Notes under the pieces: model-generated | The model's input: only the letters and a program-made list of their open reading frames with translations | Databases searched by the model: none | What the model was told of the DNA's origin: nothing | Origin: Planctomycetota bacterium | GTDB lineage: Bacteria; Planctomycetota; B15-G4; JADJEK01 | NCBI GenBank assembly: GCA_016709145.1 | Contig: JADJEK010000001.1 | Span: 682,001-746,000, forward strand | Length of the DNA: 64,000 nt | Reading direction: 5' to 3' | Program-made: the position numbers and the translations under genes | Part shown: in pieces, positions 42,176 through 51,348 of the stretch | Layout of the letters: each line of letters begins with the position of its first letter | How positions within the stretch are numbered: position 1 is the stretch's first letter

Positions 42176-43129
42176 ATGATCCCGGCCCCTCGGATCTCTC
42201 CGGCTGCTCTGATCCTGGCACTCGCCGTTCTCGGCTGCGGCGAACGCTCGGCGGACGCGACGCGCGTCGCGTTCATCACGAACGGGTCGGCCGACTTCTG
42301 GGCGATCGCGCGATCCGGAGTCCAGGAAGCCGAGCGCTCCACGGGCGTGACCTGCGACTTCCACGTGCCGGCCGAAGCGAACGCCGAAGCTCAACAACGC
42401 CTGATCGAAACCGTGATCGCCCGCGGCGCGCGGGCGCTGGCGATCTCGCCGCTCGATTCGGACAACCAGGTGCCCATGCTCGACGAAGCGGCGAAGGCGC
42501 TGCAACTCGTCTGCGTCGACTCCGACGCGCCACGATCGAAGCGACTCGCGTACGTCGGCACCGACAACGTCGGCGCGGGGCGCGCGGCGGGCAACCTGTT
42601 GAAGGAGATCCTGCCGAGCGGCGGCCGCATCATGTTGTTCGTCGGTCGCATGGATGCGCAGAACGCCAAGGAACGTACGCAGGGCATCCGCGAAGCGATC
42701 GCGGGCTCGGGCGTCGAGATCGTCGACATCCGCACCGACCTCGGCGATCCCGCGAAGGCGAAGGCCAACGTGCAAGACACGCTCGCGGCGCATCCCGACA
42801 TCGCCGGCTTGGTCGGGCTGTGGAGCTACGACGGCCCCGCGATCCTGACCGCGGTCGAGGAAGCCGGGCGCGCCGGCAGGGTCGCGATCGTCACGTTCGA
42901 CGAAGAAGACGCCGTGCTCGCCGGGATCGAACGCGGCGTGATCGCCGGCACGATCGTCCAGGATCCTTGGCGCTTCGGCCACGACGCCGTCGTGCTGATG
43001 GCCAAACTCGCGCGCGGTGAGCCGACGGGCGCCCCGCCCTCGGGAATCATCGACGTCCCGGTGCGCACGATTCGTCGCGCCGACGTCGCGGCCTTCCGCG
43101 CCGATCTGCGCGCCAAGCTCGGACGCTGA
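42176..43129 (+). CDS. ribose-type sugar ABC transporter, substrate-binding lipoprotein
   Basis: The 317-aa protein has a lipoprotein signal with lipobox LAVLGC (C at about 21). The mature protein is a type I periplasmic binding protein of the RbsB family: VAFITNGSADFWAIARSGVQ, LAISPLDSDNQVPMLDEA, VDSDAPRSKRLAYVGTDN, GLWSYDGPAILTAV, VTFDEEDAVLAGIERG and GTIVQDPWRFG. It delivers a pentose, hexose or related solute. It is first in a three-gene operon with the ATPase (3-nt gap) and permease. The exact ligand is unknown. Confidence 0.93.
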   Translation: MIPAPRISPAALILALAVLGCGERSADATRVAFITNGSADFWAIARSGVQEAERSTGVTCDFHVPAEANAEAQQRLIETVIARGARALAISPLDSDNQVPMLDEAAKALQLVCVDSDAPRSKRLAYVGTDNVGAGRAAGNLLKEILPSGGRIMLFVGRMDAQNAKERTQGIREAIAGSGVEIVDIRTDLGDPAKAKANVQDTLAAHPDIAGLVGLWSYDGPAILTAVEEAGRAGRVAIVTFDEEDAVLAGIERGVIAGTIVQDPWRFGHDAVVLMAKLARGEPTGAPPSGIIDVPVRTIRRADVAAFRADLRAKLGR

Positions 43130-43132
43130 CTC

Positions 43133-44638
43133 GTGCCGTTCCTCGCGGTCGACGGGCTGTCGAAGCGCTACGCGGGCGTCGTCGCGCTCGACGGCGTGTC
43201 GCTGCACGTCGATCGCGGCGAGTGGCTCGCCGTGGCCGGCAGCAACGGCGCGGGCAAGTCGACGCTGATGCGCATCCTCGCCGGGCTCGAGACGCGCGAC
43301 GCCGGACGCATCGTGTTGGACGGCGCGCCGATCGCCGCGCGTTCGGCGCGTGAGGCCAAGGCGCTCGGGATCGCGCTGATCCCGCAAGAGCGGTCGCTGT
43401 GCGCGAACCTCACGATCGAGGACCATTTGTTCCTGGGTCGCGAACGCACGCGCCGCTTCGGATTCGTCGATCACCGCGGACGCCGCGAACGCGCGGCGTC
43501 CGCGCTCGCGCGCGTCGAACTCGACGTGCCGCCGACTCTCTCGGTCGGGAAGTTGTCGACCGGCAATCAGCAGTTGCTCGAGATCGCACGAGCGCTCGAC
43601 GAGCAAGCCCGCGTGCTGATCCTCGACGAGCCCACCAGCAGTCTGACTCCGCACGAATCCGAACGGCTGTTCGCGGCGCTCGCGCGCGAACGCGAACGCG
43701 GCGTCGCCTTGCTCTACGTCTCGCATCGCGCCACGGAAATCGTCGCGTACGCCGACCGCGTGGTCGGTCTCACCGACGGCAAGAACAGCGGTGAACTCGT
43801 CCGACGACCGCTCGCGACGGAAGCCGTGATCGTGCTGATGGCGGGTCGCGCCGTCACGCGCGCGACACCGACGCCACGCGAGTTCGGCCCGCCGCGCCTC
43901 GCGGTCGAGGAACTGCGCACGCGTCGCCATGCCCGCGAGATCGTGACGCTCGACATCCGCGCCGGCGAGATCGTCGGCCTCGCGGGATTGATCGGCGCGG
44001 GGCGCAGCGAAGTCTTGCGCGCCCTGTTCGGGGCCGACCGCGCACTCGGTGGCCGGTTGCGCGTGGACGGCACGCGCGTCGAGGTCGCGTCGCCGCGGGA
44101 CGCGATGCGAGCAGGGATCGCCCTCGTTCCCGAGGACCGCCCCACCGACGGCGTCGTGCAGGACGCGTCGGTCCGCGCGAACATCGGCATGGCGTCGTTG
44201 CGCGAGGGAGCGCGGCGCGGATTCGTCGATTCAGGCGCCGAGCGCGCGCGCGCGCGCACTTGGATCGAGCGCCTCGGCATCAAGACGCGCTCGGACCGCA
44301 GCCTCGTGCGCAAGTTGTCGGGCGGCAACCAGCAGAAAGTCGCGTTCGCGAAGTGGCTGGCCCGCACGCCGCGTGTGCTGCTGCTCGACGAACCGACGCG
44401 TGGTGTCGACGTCGGCGCGAAGGAAGAGATCCACCGCTGCATCGAGGACGCCGCACGCCGAGGCGCGGCCGTGCTCGTGGCGAGCGGCGAACTCGACGAA
44501 CTCATGCGCCTGTGCGATCGCATCGTCGTGCTGCAGCGCGGCGCGATCCGTGGCGAACTCGCGCGCTCGCAGTTCTCCGAGCGCGGCATCCTCGAACTCG
44601 CGACGGGCGCTGCCATCGCGCCGGGAGCGCACGCGTGA
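43133..44638 (+). CDS. ribose-type sugar ABC transporter, duplicated ATPase subunit
   Basis: The 501-aa RbsA/MglA-type protein has two ABC domains. NBD1 has Walker A GSNGAGKST (about 37-45), signature LSTGNQQ and Walker B RVLILDEPTSSL. NBD2 has the degenerate Walker A of this family (GLIGAGRSEVLRALFG), signature LSGGNQQK and Walker B RVLLLDEPTRGVDVGAK. It starts at GTG 43133, 3 nt after the binding-protein stop, and its stop overlaps the permease start as GTGA. It powers import through the single permease encoded next. Confidence 0.95.
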   Translation: MPFLAVDGLSKRYAGVVALDGVSLHVDRGEWLAVAGSNGAGKSTLMRILAGLETRDAGRIVLDGAPIAARSAREAKALGIALIPQERSLCANLTIEDHLFLGRERTRRFGFVDHRGRRERAASALARVELDVPPTLSVGKLSTGNQQLLEIARALDEQARVLILDEPTSSLTPHESERLFAALARERERGVALLYVSHRATEIVAYADRVVGLTDGKNSGELVRRPLATEAVIVLMAGRAVTRATPTPREFGPPRLAVEELRTRRHAREIVTLDIRAGEIVGLAGLIGAGRSEVLRALFGADRALGGRLRVDGTRVEVASPRDAMRAGIALVPEDRPTDGVVQDASVRANIGMASLREGARRGFVDSGAERARARTWIERLGIKTRSDRSLVRKLSGGNQQKVAFAKWLARTPRVLLLDEPTRGVDVGAKEEIHRCIEDAARRGAAVLVASGELDELMRLCDRIVVLQRGAIRGELARSQFSERGILELATGAAIAPGAHA

Positions 44639-45603
44639 TCAAGAACCTCGGCATCCTCGCGCTGTTGGTCGCCGTCTGCGCGTTGACCGCCTGGCAGGAG
44701 CCGAGGTTCTGGTCGGCCTACAACGTCGGCAACACGCTGTCGTGGACCGGACTGCATGGGTTGCTCGCACTCGGCACCGCCGTCGTGATCCTGACCGGTG
44801 GCATCGACCTGTCGGTCGGATCGGTCGCCGGGCTCGCTGGCGTGATGCTGCCGTGGTTGGTCGTCCGACTGGGTTGGCCGGTCGCGTTGGCGCTGCCGAC
44901 CGTGCTCGTCGGTTCGGTCGCGATCGGGTTGCTGCATGGCGTGCTGATCACGCGACTGCGCTTGCAGCCGTTCCTCGTGACGTTGTGCGGGCTGCTCGTC
45001 TGTCGTGGTCTGGCGCGGTACGTGACCGGCGACGCGACCATCGGGTTCCGCGAGGAGGACGCGCCGCTGCGCTCGATCGCGACGGCGACGCCGTTCTCGG
45101 TCGACGTCCCGGGGCTCGGTGCGCCGGTCGCGGTCCCGATCGCGTTCCTGTGGCTCGTGGCGTTCGCGCTGCTGCTCGCCGTGTTCTTGCATCGGACCGT
45201 CGGCGGCCGGTCGTTGTTCGCACTGGGCAAGAACGAAGCGGCCGCGCGCATGAGCGGCGTCGCGACCTCGACCTGGACCGTGATCGCCTACGCGATCAGC
45301 GCCGGACTCGCCGGTTTCGTCGGCGTGCTGCTCGCGCTCGACGTGAACTCCGTGCAGCCGTCGACGCACGCGCAGTGGTACGAGCTGTACGCGATCGCCG
45401 CGGCGGTCCTCGGCGGCTGTTCGTTGCGCGGAGGCGAACTGACGGTCGTCGGCGTCGTGCTCGGGGCCGCGATCCTGCGCGTGCTCTACAACGCGATCAA
45501 CATCCTCGGCATCCCGACGCAGCTCGAGTTCGCCGTCGTCGGCGCCGTGATCCTGGTCGGCGCCATGGTCGACGAGGGTCTGCGTCGCCTCTCCGCACGT
45601 TGA
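44635..45603 (+). CDS. ribose-type sugar ABC transporter, permease subunit
   Basis: The 322-aa integral membrane protein has about 8-10 hydrophobic helices and the RbsC signature TGGIDLSVGSVAGLAG (about 58-73). Also present are the coupling-loop region ALGKNEAAARMSGV and a late YNAINILGIPTQLEFAVVGAVIL. The start is GTG 44635, overlapping the ATPase stop, with GGGAG upstream. It completes a minimal binding protein-ATPase-permease set. No regulator or sugar catabolic gene adjoins it, so the substrate remains open. Confidence 0.94.
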   Translation: MIKNLGILALLVAVCALTAWQEPRFWSAYNVGNTLSWTGLHGLLALGTAVVILTGGIDLSVGSVAGLAGVMLPWLVVRLGWPVALALPTVLVGSVAIGLLHGVLITRLRLQPFLVTLCGLLVCRGLARYVTGDATIGFREEDAPLRSIATATPFSVDVPGLGAPVAVPIAFLWLVAFALLLAVFLHRTVGGRSLFALGKNEAAARMSGVATSTWTVIAYAISAGLAGFVGVLLALDVNSVQPSTHAQWYELYAIAAAVLGGCSLRGGELTVVGVVLGAAILRVLYNAINILGIPTQLEFAVVGAVILVGAMVDEGLRRLSAR

Positions 45604-45688
45604 CGGCCCGCTCGAGGACCACCGCCGCAGCCGTCCATCGACGCCCTGCCGACTGCGAACACTCGGGTCCAGCGGCTACCATGCCGCC

Positions 45689-47014
45689 ATGCTCTCCGCC
45701 GCGCTGCTCTCCCTCGCCGTGCTGTCGACCGCCGATCGACTCGTGACGTCGACGCACGGCGGCGTGACGGTGGTCAGCGATGCCTCCCCGGCTCAGCGCG
45801 AACAGATCGTCGACGTCGCCGCGGCCGCGACGCGCATGGCCACGACGCGGGCCGAGACGATCGGACTCGAGCGCAAGAGCGATCAGAGCCTGCGCCTGCG
45901 CGTGTTCGCGCACGAGTCCGACTACGACGATTGGCGCCGGCGTACGCGCGACCAGAACACGAAAGTCAGCCCGCTGTCGTTCTACGACGACGTCGACCGC
46001 GAGGTCGTCGCGGCGTGGCAGGCCGGCTCGGACGCGGCGCGCTCGCAGTTGCGGCGCCAGGTCGCGCGTTTCGTGCTGCTGCAGTTCGCGAAGAATCCGT
46101 CCAACTGGTTCGAGGAGGGTTTTGCCGGGTACTTCCAAGGCCTCCACACCGATCCGTTCGGCGACGCCATCGATCGCGTCGACGCCGAAATGCTGAAGTC
46201 GATCCGTGAGGCGCTGGAGCGCGATCGCATCTGTCCGCTGTTCGAACTGCTCGATCTGCAAGACATCGAGTTCTACGGCCTGGCCGGCGCGAAACAGTCG
46301 CCGTGGCCGCGCTCCGTGCTCTACGCGCAGTCCTGGTCGCTCGTGTACTGGATGTTCGAGTCCGGAGAGGACGTCGCGAAGCGCCTGCTCGAGTTCGAGG
46401 TCCAGCGTTCGACGACCGGTCGCTGGGACCAAACCGCCGCGAAGAAACTGCTCGTCGAGGTGGAACCGGCGTGGCGGGCGTTCATCGGGCGCGACGACCT
46501 CAGCGGATTCAGTGGGCTCGTTCGCGATGCTTGGACAGCGCTCGGCAAAGGCAATGCCGAGGACGCCCGTTGGTTGGCGACGAAAGCGCTCGAGAACGAC
46601 GAATCGTGCCGCAGCGCCCTGCGCGTCCTCGGCAAGGCCACGCTGGAGCAGGGCGATTTCGACGTGGCGGAGCACTGCTTCTCCGAGCTGCTGCGCGAGC
46701 AGGCCGACGACTACGACGCGGCGTTCGGACTCGCCCGCGCCCAGCACGGGCAGTTCGTGCTCGACCCGCAGGATCGAACGCTGCTGGCGACCGTGATCGC
46801 GAGCGGAACGCGCGCGGCGGAGCTCGCGCCACTCGGCCGCGCACACGAAGGCTCCGTGCTGGCCGCCGACGCGGCCGAGGCCGCCGGATCGGTCGACGAA
46901 GCCCTGCGTCTCGTGCGCGTGGCGCTGAAGTCCCGCGGACTACCGACGGACGTCGCATCGACGCTGCGGGATCGCGAGCGAGCGCTGATCAAGAAGTCGA
47001 TCGGCAAGGGCTGA
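45689..47014 (+). CDS. secreted peptidase-MA-like (DUF1570-type) protein with TPR region
   Basis: The 441-aa protein has a short signal peptide (MLSAALLSLAVLSTA). The central part resembles planctomycete DUF1570/peptidase-MA-like proteins: LRLRVFAHESDYDDW, FYDDVDREVV, then NWFEEGFAGYFQGL, YAQSWSLVYWMFESG. In the canonical zincin the preceding helix carries HExxH; here the stretch RRQVARFVLLQFAKNP has no HExxH, so catalysis is doubtful. The C-terminal 130 residues form TPR-like helices (LGKGNAEDARWLATKALEND, LRVLGKATLEQGDFDVAE). It is not in an obvious operon; it lies 180 bp upstream of the serpin gene on the same strand. Confidence 0.72.
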   Translation: MLSAALLSLAVLSTADRLVTSTHGGVTVVSDASPAQREQIVDVAAAATRMATTRAETIGLERKSDQSLRLRVFAHESDYDDWRRRTRDQNTKVSPLSFYDDVDREVVAAWQAGSDAARSQLRRQVARFVLLQFAKNPSNWFEEGFAGYFQGLHTDPFGDAIDRVDAEMLKSIREALERDRICPLFELLDLQDIEFYGLAGAKQSPWPRSVLYAQSWSLVYWMFESGEDVAKRLLEFEVQRSTTGRWDQTAAKKLLVEVEPAWRAFIGRDDLSGFSGLVRDAWTALGKGNAEDARWLATKALENDESCRSALRVLGKATLEQGDFDVAEHCFSELLREQADDYDAAFGLARAQHGQFVLDPQDRTLLATVIASGTRAAELAPLGRAHEGSVLAADAAEAAGSVDEALRLVRVALKSRGLPTDVASTLRDRERALIKKSIGKG

Positions 47015-47194
47015 CACCGTCCGGCGCGGCCCGACGAGTCCAGGAACGGCAACTTCGATCGAGCGGATCGGATTTCGCGGGAACTGGTGAGGCTTCACCG
47101 GGTCCGTCGCGATCCCGGAGCGTTGCGTCGGTGATCGGTCGCGTTCCGCGTTCCGTTGCGTACGGCGCGGGCCTTGCAGGGTCAGGAGGGTGCG

Positions 47195-48448
47195 ATGTCC
47201 ATCGGAGGGCTGACGATGCGTGTTGCTCTGGTCGGGGCGGTGGGTGTCGGAATCGCGGCGGTTGCGTGGTGCGGATGCAACTCGTTGCGGACCAGCGATC
47301 CGCCGAAGGTGGAGCCGCAGCGGGTCGCGTCGGTGGCCGGGGCGGAGCAGACGCTCGCGCTGCGGTTGCTCGTGCGCCTCGGGGCGCAGGCACCTGGCAC
47401 GAACACGCTGATCGGGCCCGACTCGCTCCTGTCCGCGATGACGCTCGCGGCGAGCGGCGCGAACGCGGAGACCCGGGCGCAACTGCTCGGCGCGATCGGA
47501 TTCGATCCGAGCCACGACGCCCCGCTCGAGGCGATGGCCGCGCTGCAACACACGCTGGCGCAGGCCTCCGCTTCCGATGGCGTGCAACTCGCCGTGGTCC
47601 ACCGACTGTGGATCGACGAGGGTCAACGACTCACGGAAGCGTGGCGCCAACGGGTCGACGCCGTGTTCGAGCACGCGTTCGAGACGCTCGACTTCCGCAA
47701 CGCTCCCGAGGACGCGCGCGAGGAGATCAACGAGTTCGTCGCCGACGCGACCGACGACAAGATCGTCGACCTCTTGCCGCCGGGATCCGTCGACGGGACC
47801 ACGCGGCTCGTGGTCACGAACGCCACGTGGTTCAAGGGCCTGTGGGAGTTCCCGTTCGACGCCGAACTGACGCTCCCGGGCGCGTTCACGAAGCGCGACG
47901 GGACGCGCGTCGACGTGCCGATGATGAAGATGAACGCCTCGGTCGGCTTCGCGGAAAAAGACGACGAGGTCGTGGTCGAGTTGCCCTACCAGGGCGGCGA
48001 GCTCGCGATGTTGGTCATCGTCCCGAAGGACATCGCAGGCCTCGCCGAGTGGCCGGCCGACGCGTTCACGCGCAAGGCCGCGAGCTTGAACACGCAGGAA
48101 GTCGACGTCGTGTTGCCGCGCTTCACGTTCCGCGGCAAGTACGCGCTCGTCGACACGTTCCGTGATCTCGGAGTGACCGACGCGTTCGACCAGGGTCGCG
48201 CCGACTTCAGCGCGATGGAGGAGCGGCGCGAGCTGTTCATCGCGGGCATCCACCACCAAGCGTTCATCGACGTCGACGAACAGGGCACCGAGGCCGCAGC
48301 GGCCACAGGAGTGACCTGGGCGTTGAAGTCCGCTCCGGCACGCATCCCCGTGTTTCGCGCGGATCGGCCGTTCGTGTTCGCGATCCGTCATCGCGCGACC
48401 GGCGCGATCCTGTTCGCGGGAGTCGTCGAGGACCCGTCGAAGACGTGA
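47195..48448 (+). CDS. serpin (inhibitory-type) lipoprotein
   Basis: The 417-aa protein has a signal peptide ending WCGC (lipobox-like). The serpin fold is complete: NTLIGPDSLLSAMTLAASGA, LDFRNAPEDAREEINEFVAD, TTRLVVTNATWFKGLWEFPF, MMKMNASVGFAE and a C-terminal RPFVFAIRHRATGAILFAGVV. The hinge EQGTEAAAATG (E362 as P17) has the small-residue pattern of inhibitory serpins. Counting 17 residues places K378 at P1 and Ser at P1', predicting a trypsin-like target protease. ATG 47195 is preceded by AGGAGGG; ATG 47216 is an alternative. It is probably anchored outside to block foreign or self proteases. Confidence 0.93.
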   Translation: MSIGGLTMRVALVGAVGVGIAAVAWCGCNSLRTSDPPKVEPQRVASVAGAEQTLALRLLVRLGAQAPGTNTLIGPDSLLSAMTLAASGANAETRAQLLGAIGFDPSHDAPLEAMAALQHTLAQASASDGVQLAVVHRLWIDEGQRLTEAWRQRVDAVFEHAFETLDFRNAPEDAREEINEFVADATDDKIVDLLPPGSVDGTTRLVVTNATWFKGLWEFPFDAELTLPGAFTKRDGTRVDVPMMKMNASVGFAEKDDEVVVELPYQGGELAMLVIVPKDIAGLAEWPADAFTRKAASLNTQEVDVVLPRFTFRGKYALVDTFRDLGVTDAFDQGRADFSAMEERRELFIAGIHHQAFIDVDEQGTEAAAATGVTWALKSAPARIPVFRADRPFVFAIRHRATGAILFAGVVEDPSKT

Positions 48449-48481
48449 GTCGCGCGCTCACGCGCGCTTCGTCCGAAACGC

Positions 48482-49927
48482 TCAGCGTGGCGACACGGCC
48501 CGCGCCGCTTCGGCGATCGCGTCGACGGTCCGATGCACGTCCTGCTCGGTCGTACGGAAACTCTCGATGTTGATGCGCAGCACTTTGCGCCCGCGCAGCA
48601 CCGTCGTCGCGAACCACGCTTCGCCCGAGGCTTCGACGTGGCGCTGAATCGCGCGATTGAGGTCGTCCTGCTCTTCGAGCGTCGTGCCCGGCGGCGCGAA
48701 GCGGAAGCACTGCAGCGCGAAGTCGGGTTCGTGGCAGATCTCGAAGTCCGGCATCGCCGCGAGGCGATCCCGCAGCACCGAGATCAACGCCACGTGCTGC
48801 TCCAGCGCGGCCGCGAGCGCTTCGCGCCCGAGCACCTGCAACACGCCCCAGACGCGGAAGGCGCGCGCGCGGCGCGATCCTTGCAGACTCAGGCGGTAGT
48901 AGTCCGGCAGCATCTGATGGCGATCGGCCGAGTCCGCGAGGTAGCTCGGCGTCTCGCCGAACGCTTCCTTCAGCCACTCGCCGTTCTTCACCAGCAGCGA
49001 GCCGATCTCGTTCGGCATCAGCATCCACTTGTGCGGATCGATCGTGATCGAGTCGGCGCGCTCGATCCCGCGCAGCCGCGGCGCGAGTGCGCGCGACAGC
49101 AACGCTGCGCCGCCGTAGGCCGCGTCGACGTGCAGGTGGACGCGCTGCGCGGCCGCGATGTCCGCGATGGCGGGCAGAGGATCACAGCTTCCGGTCGGCG
49201 TCGTTCCAGCCGTGGCGACGATGGCCATAGGCATCAGGCCGCCAGCACGGTCCCGTGCGATGCGCTCGGCGAGCACGTCGGCGCGCATGCGGTAGTTCGC
49301 GTCGCTGTCGATCTCGACCAGCGCCTCGCGCCCGAGGCCGAGCACGTCGAGGCTGCGCGCGACCGAGAAATGGCATTGATCGGACGCGTAGACGCGCGCG
49401 CGGCCGAGGATCGACGCGACACCGCGTTGGCGCACCGAGTCGCCGAGGCGATCGCGCGCGATCTTCAATGCCGACAGCGTGGCCGCGGTACCGCCGCTCG
49501 TGAACTGGCCGTACGCCTGCGGACCTAGCCCGGCGAGCTCGCAGAACCACAGCACCGTGCGGTCTTCGATCGCGGTCATCACGGGGCTCTGCAAGAACGA
49601 GCCCGTGTTCTGGTTCAGCACCGACGCCACGACTTCGAGTTGCGCGGCAAGTGGGATCGGCGACGGATTGAACTGCCCGAAATAGCGCGGCGACCCGATC
49701 CCCATCGAATCCGGGAGCACGCGGTCGCGAAGCGTGTCGAGCAGCCGCGCCAGCCCGAAGCCGCGCTCGGGCAACGGTTCGTCGAAGGCTTTGCGCAGTT
49801 CTTCGGGATGGCGACCGGGGTAGACCCGGCGCTCGGGCAGCTCCGCGAGATAGTTCGCGAGCATGTCGCCGAGGACCGCGGACAGCCGACGGAACTCGTC
49901 CGGGGTGAGATCGAGGGACTGCGTCAC
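48482..49927 (-). CDS. PLP-dependent group II amino acid decarboxylase
   Basis: The 481-aa enzyme has fold-type I PLP features of the aromatic-amino-acid/glutamate decarboxylase family: PRYFGQFNPSPIPLAAQLE (80-98), TSGGTAATLSALK, the cofactor-stacking histidine H186 in SDQCHFSVAR, GTTPTGSCDPL, VDAAYGGAA (Asp268) and the Schiff-base lysine K300 in DPHKWM. The substrate could be L-DOPA/tyrosine/tryptophan, glutamate or diaminobutyrate; the sequence does not decide. The gene stands alone, convergent with the serpin gene and divergent from cdd. Confidence 0.93.
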   Translation of the reverse strand: MTQSLDLTPDEFRRLSAVLGDMLANYLAELPERRVYPGRHPEELRKAFDEPLPERGFGLARLLDTLRDRVLPDSMGIGSPRYFGQFNPSPIPLAAQLEVVASVLNQNTGSFLQSPVMTAIEDRTVLWFCELAGLGPQAYGQFTSGGTAATLSALKIARDRLGDSVRQRGVASILGRARVYASDQCHFSVARSLDVLGLGREALVEIDSDANYRMRADVLAERIARDRAGGLMPMAIVATAGTTPTGSCDPLPAIADIAAAQRVHLHVDAAYGGAALLSRALAPRLRGIERADSITIDPHKWMLMPNEIGSLLVKNGEWLKEAFGETPSYLADSADRHQMLPDYYRLSLQGSRRARAFRVWGVLQVLGREALAAALEQHVALISVLRDRLAAMPDFEICHEPDFALQCFRFAPPGTTLEEQDDLNRAIQRHVEASGEAWFATTVLRGRKVLRINIESFRTTEQDVHRTVDAIAEAARAVSPR

Positions 49928-50002
49928 GGGCGGTCTCGGGCCGCGAGAAAGGGCGGGAGTCTATGCTAGCCTCCCGCGTTTTCGCATCCCGACCGAGTTC
50001 TC

Positions 50003-50461
50003 GTGTCTCCGATGGACCTCGACGCCCTCGTCCTCGCCGCCCTCGCCGCGCGCGACCGCGCCTATGCCCCGTACTCGGGCTTCCGCGTCGGGGCGGCGTT
50101 GTTGTGCGCATCGGGACGGATCCACGCCGCCGCGAACGTCGAGAGCGCGAGCTACGGACTGACGGTGTGCGCCGAACGAAACGCGATCGCGCGAGCCGTG
50201 TTCGAAGGCGACTCCCAGATCGTCGCGGTGGCGGTCTCCGCCGACTGCGACCGCGTGGTCACGCCGTGCGGCGCGTGCCGGCAGGTGCTGTCCGAGTTCG
50301 CCGGCCCCGATCTGGTCGTCGTGATGACCAACACGCACGGGAAACGCGAAGTGACGACACTTGGGGCGCTGCTTCCGCACGCGTTCACGCGTACCACCCA
50401 CCTCGATCCCAACGCAAAGACGACTCCGAATCTCTCGAAGGACCAAAGGAACGACTCATGA
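50003..50461 (+). CDS. cdd: cytidine deaminase
   Basis: The 152-aa zinc enzyme deaminates cytidine and deoxycytidine in pyrimidine salvage. It has YAPYSGFRVGAAL, NVESASYGLTVCAERNAI (zinc ligand C56 and proton-shuttle E58 in CAE) and PCGACRQVLSEF (zinc ligands C89 and C92). Length matches the homotetrameric class, with a ~25-residue C-terminal tail beyond the usual end. The start may be GTG 50003 or ATG 50012. Its stop overlaps the start of the next gene as ATGA, so the AsmA-like gene is translationally coupled. Confidence 0.95.
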   Translation: MSPMDLDALVLAALAARDRAYAPYSGFRVGAALLCASGRIHAAANVESASYGLTVCAERNAIARAVFEGDSQIVAVAVSADCDRVVTPCGACRQVLSEFAGPDLVVVMTNTHGKREVTTLGALLPHAFTRTTHLDPNAKTTPNLSKDQRNDS

Positions 50462-51342
50462 AGAAGCTGCTGATCCTCCTGTTGTTGCTCGCGGGCGGCG
50501 CGTTCGCCGCGATCTATTTCGGCATCGGTGGCCTGATCAAGACCGGCGTCGAGAAGGGCGGCAAGTGGGCGCTCGACACCGAGACGAAGCTCGACTCGGC
50601 GCACGTGAATCCGCTGGCGGGCTCGCTGTCGTTGAACGGTCTCTCGATCGCCAACCCGCCGGGCTTCCAGCAGAACCCGACGTTCGCGGTCGGCTCGATC
50701 GGCGTCGCGGTCGACACCGGCTCGCTGTCCGGGGACACGATCAAGATCGACACGATCGACATCCTCGAGCCGGAGATCGGCCTCGAGATCACGACCGGCG
50801 GCACGAACTTCGGCAAGCTGCTCGAGATCGTGAAATCGAAGACCGGCGGCGGCGAAGCGAAGCCCGATGAGCCCGCGGCCGACGACGGCAAGCCCGGCAA
50901 GAAGATGCTGATCAAGAAGATCCGCATCACGAAGGCGAAGCTCACGGTCGCGCAGTCGGTCCTCATGTCGACGTCGCAGTCGGTCGTGCTGAAGGACATC
51001 GAACTGAACGACGTCGGCAGCGAATCGAAGCCGGCCGACTTCGGCGCGATGCTGCAGCAGATCTTCACGGCGATCCTGAACGCCGCGGCCGAGAACCCCG
51101 AGCTGAAGCTCCCCGCCGACCTGCAGAACATCCTGAAGGGCGACGCGACCAAGTTCGTCGCGGACTTGCAAAAGCAGGCGGACGAGCTGAAGAACAAGGT
51201 GCTCGGCGACACTCAGAAGCAGGTCGACGACATCAAGAAACAAGGCCAGGACGCGGTCGACGAAGCGAAGAAGCAGGCCGAGGACCTGAAGAAGAAGGCC
51301 GAGGAAGGCCTCGGCGGATTGCTCGGCGGCAAGAAGAACTGA
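50458..51342 (+). CDS. AsmA-like membrane-anchored protein with helical tail
   Basis: The 294-aa protein has an N-terminal membrane helix (KKLLILLLLLAGGAFAAIYFG). An AsmA/DUF748-like beta region follows (LAGSLSLNGLSIANPPGFQ, VAVDTGSLSGDTIKIDTIDI, EPEIGLEITTGGTNFGKLLE, IRITKAKLTV). The lysine-rich helical C terminus (about 235-285, repeated QVDDIKKQGQDAVDEAKKQA-like heptads) is probably coiled coil. AsmA-like proteins act at the envelope, some in lipid transport between membranes. ATG 50458 has AAGGA 7 nt upstream and overlaps the cdd stop. The function is inferred at fold level only. Confidence 0.75.
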   Translation: MKKLLILLLLLAGGAFAAIYFGIGGLIKTGVEKGGKWALDTETKLDSAHVNPLAGSLSLNGLSIANPPGFQQNPTFAVGSIGVAVDTGSLSGDTIKIDTIDILEPEIGLEITTGGTNFGKLLEIVKSKTGGGEAKPDEPAADDGKPGKKMLIKKIRITKAKLTVAQSVLMSTSQSVVLKDIELNDVGSESKPADFGAMLQQIFTAILNAAAENPELKLPADLQNILKGDATKFVADLQKQADELKNKVLGDTQKQVDDIKKQGQDAVDEAKKQAEDLKKKAEEGLGGLLGGKKN

Positions 51343-51348
51343 TCGCCG

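Noticed and set aside
45689..47014. Active zinc metallopeptidase
   Set aside because: No HExxH motif is visible where peptidase-MA proteins carry it; only fold-level similarity is kept.
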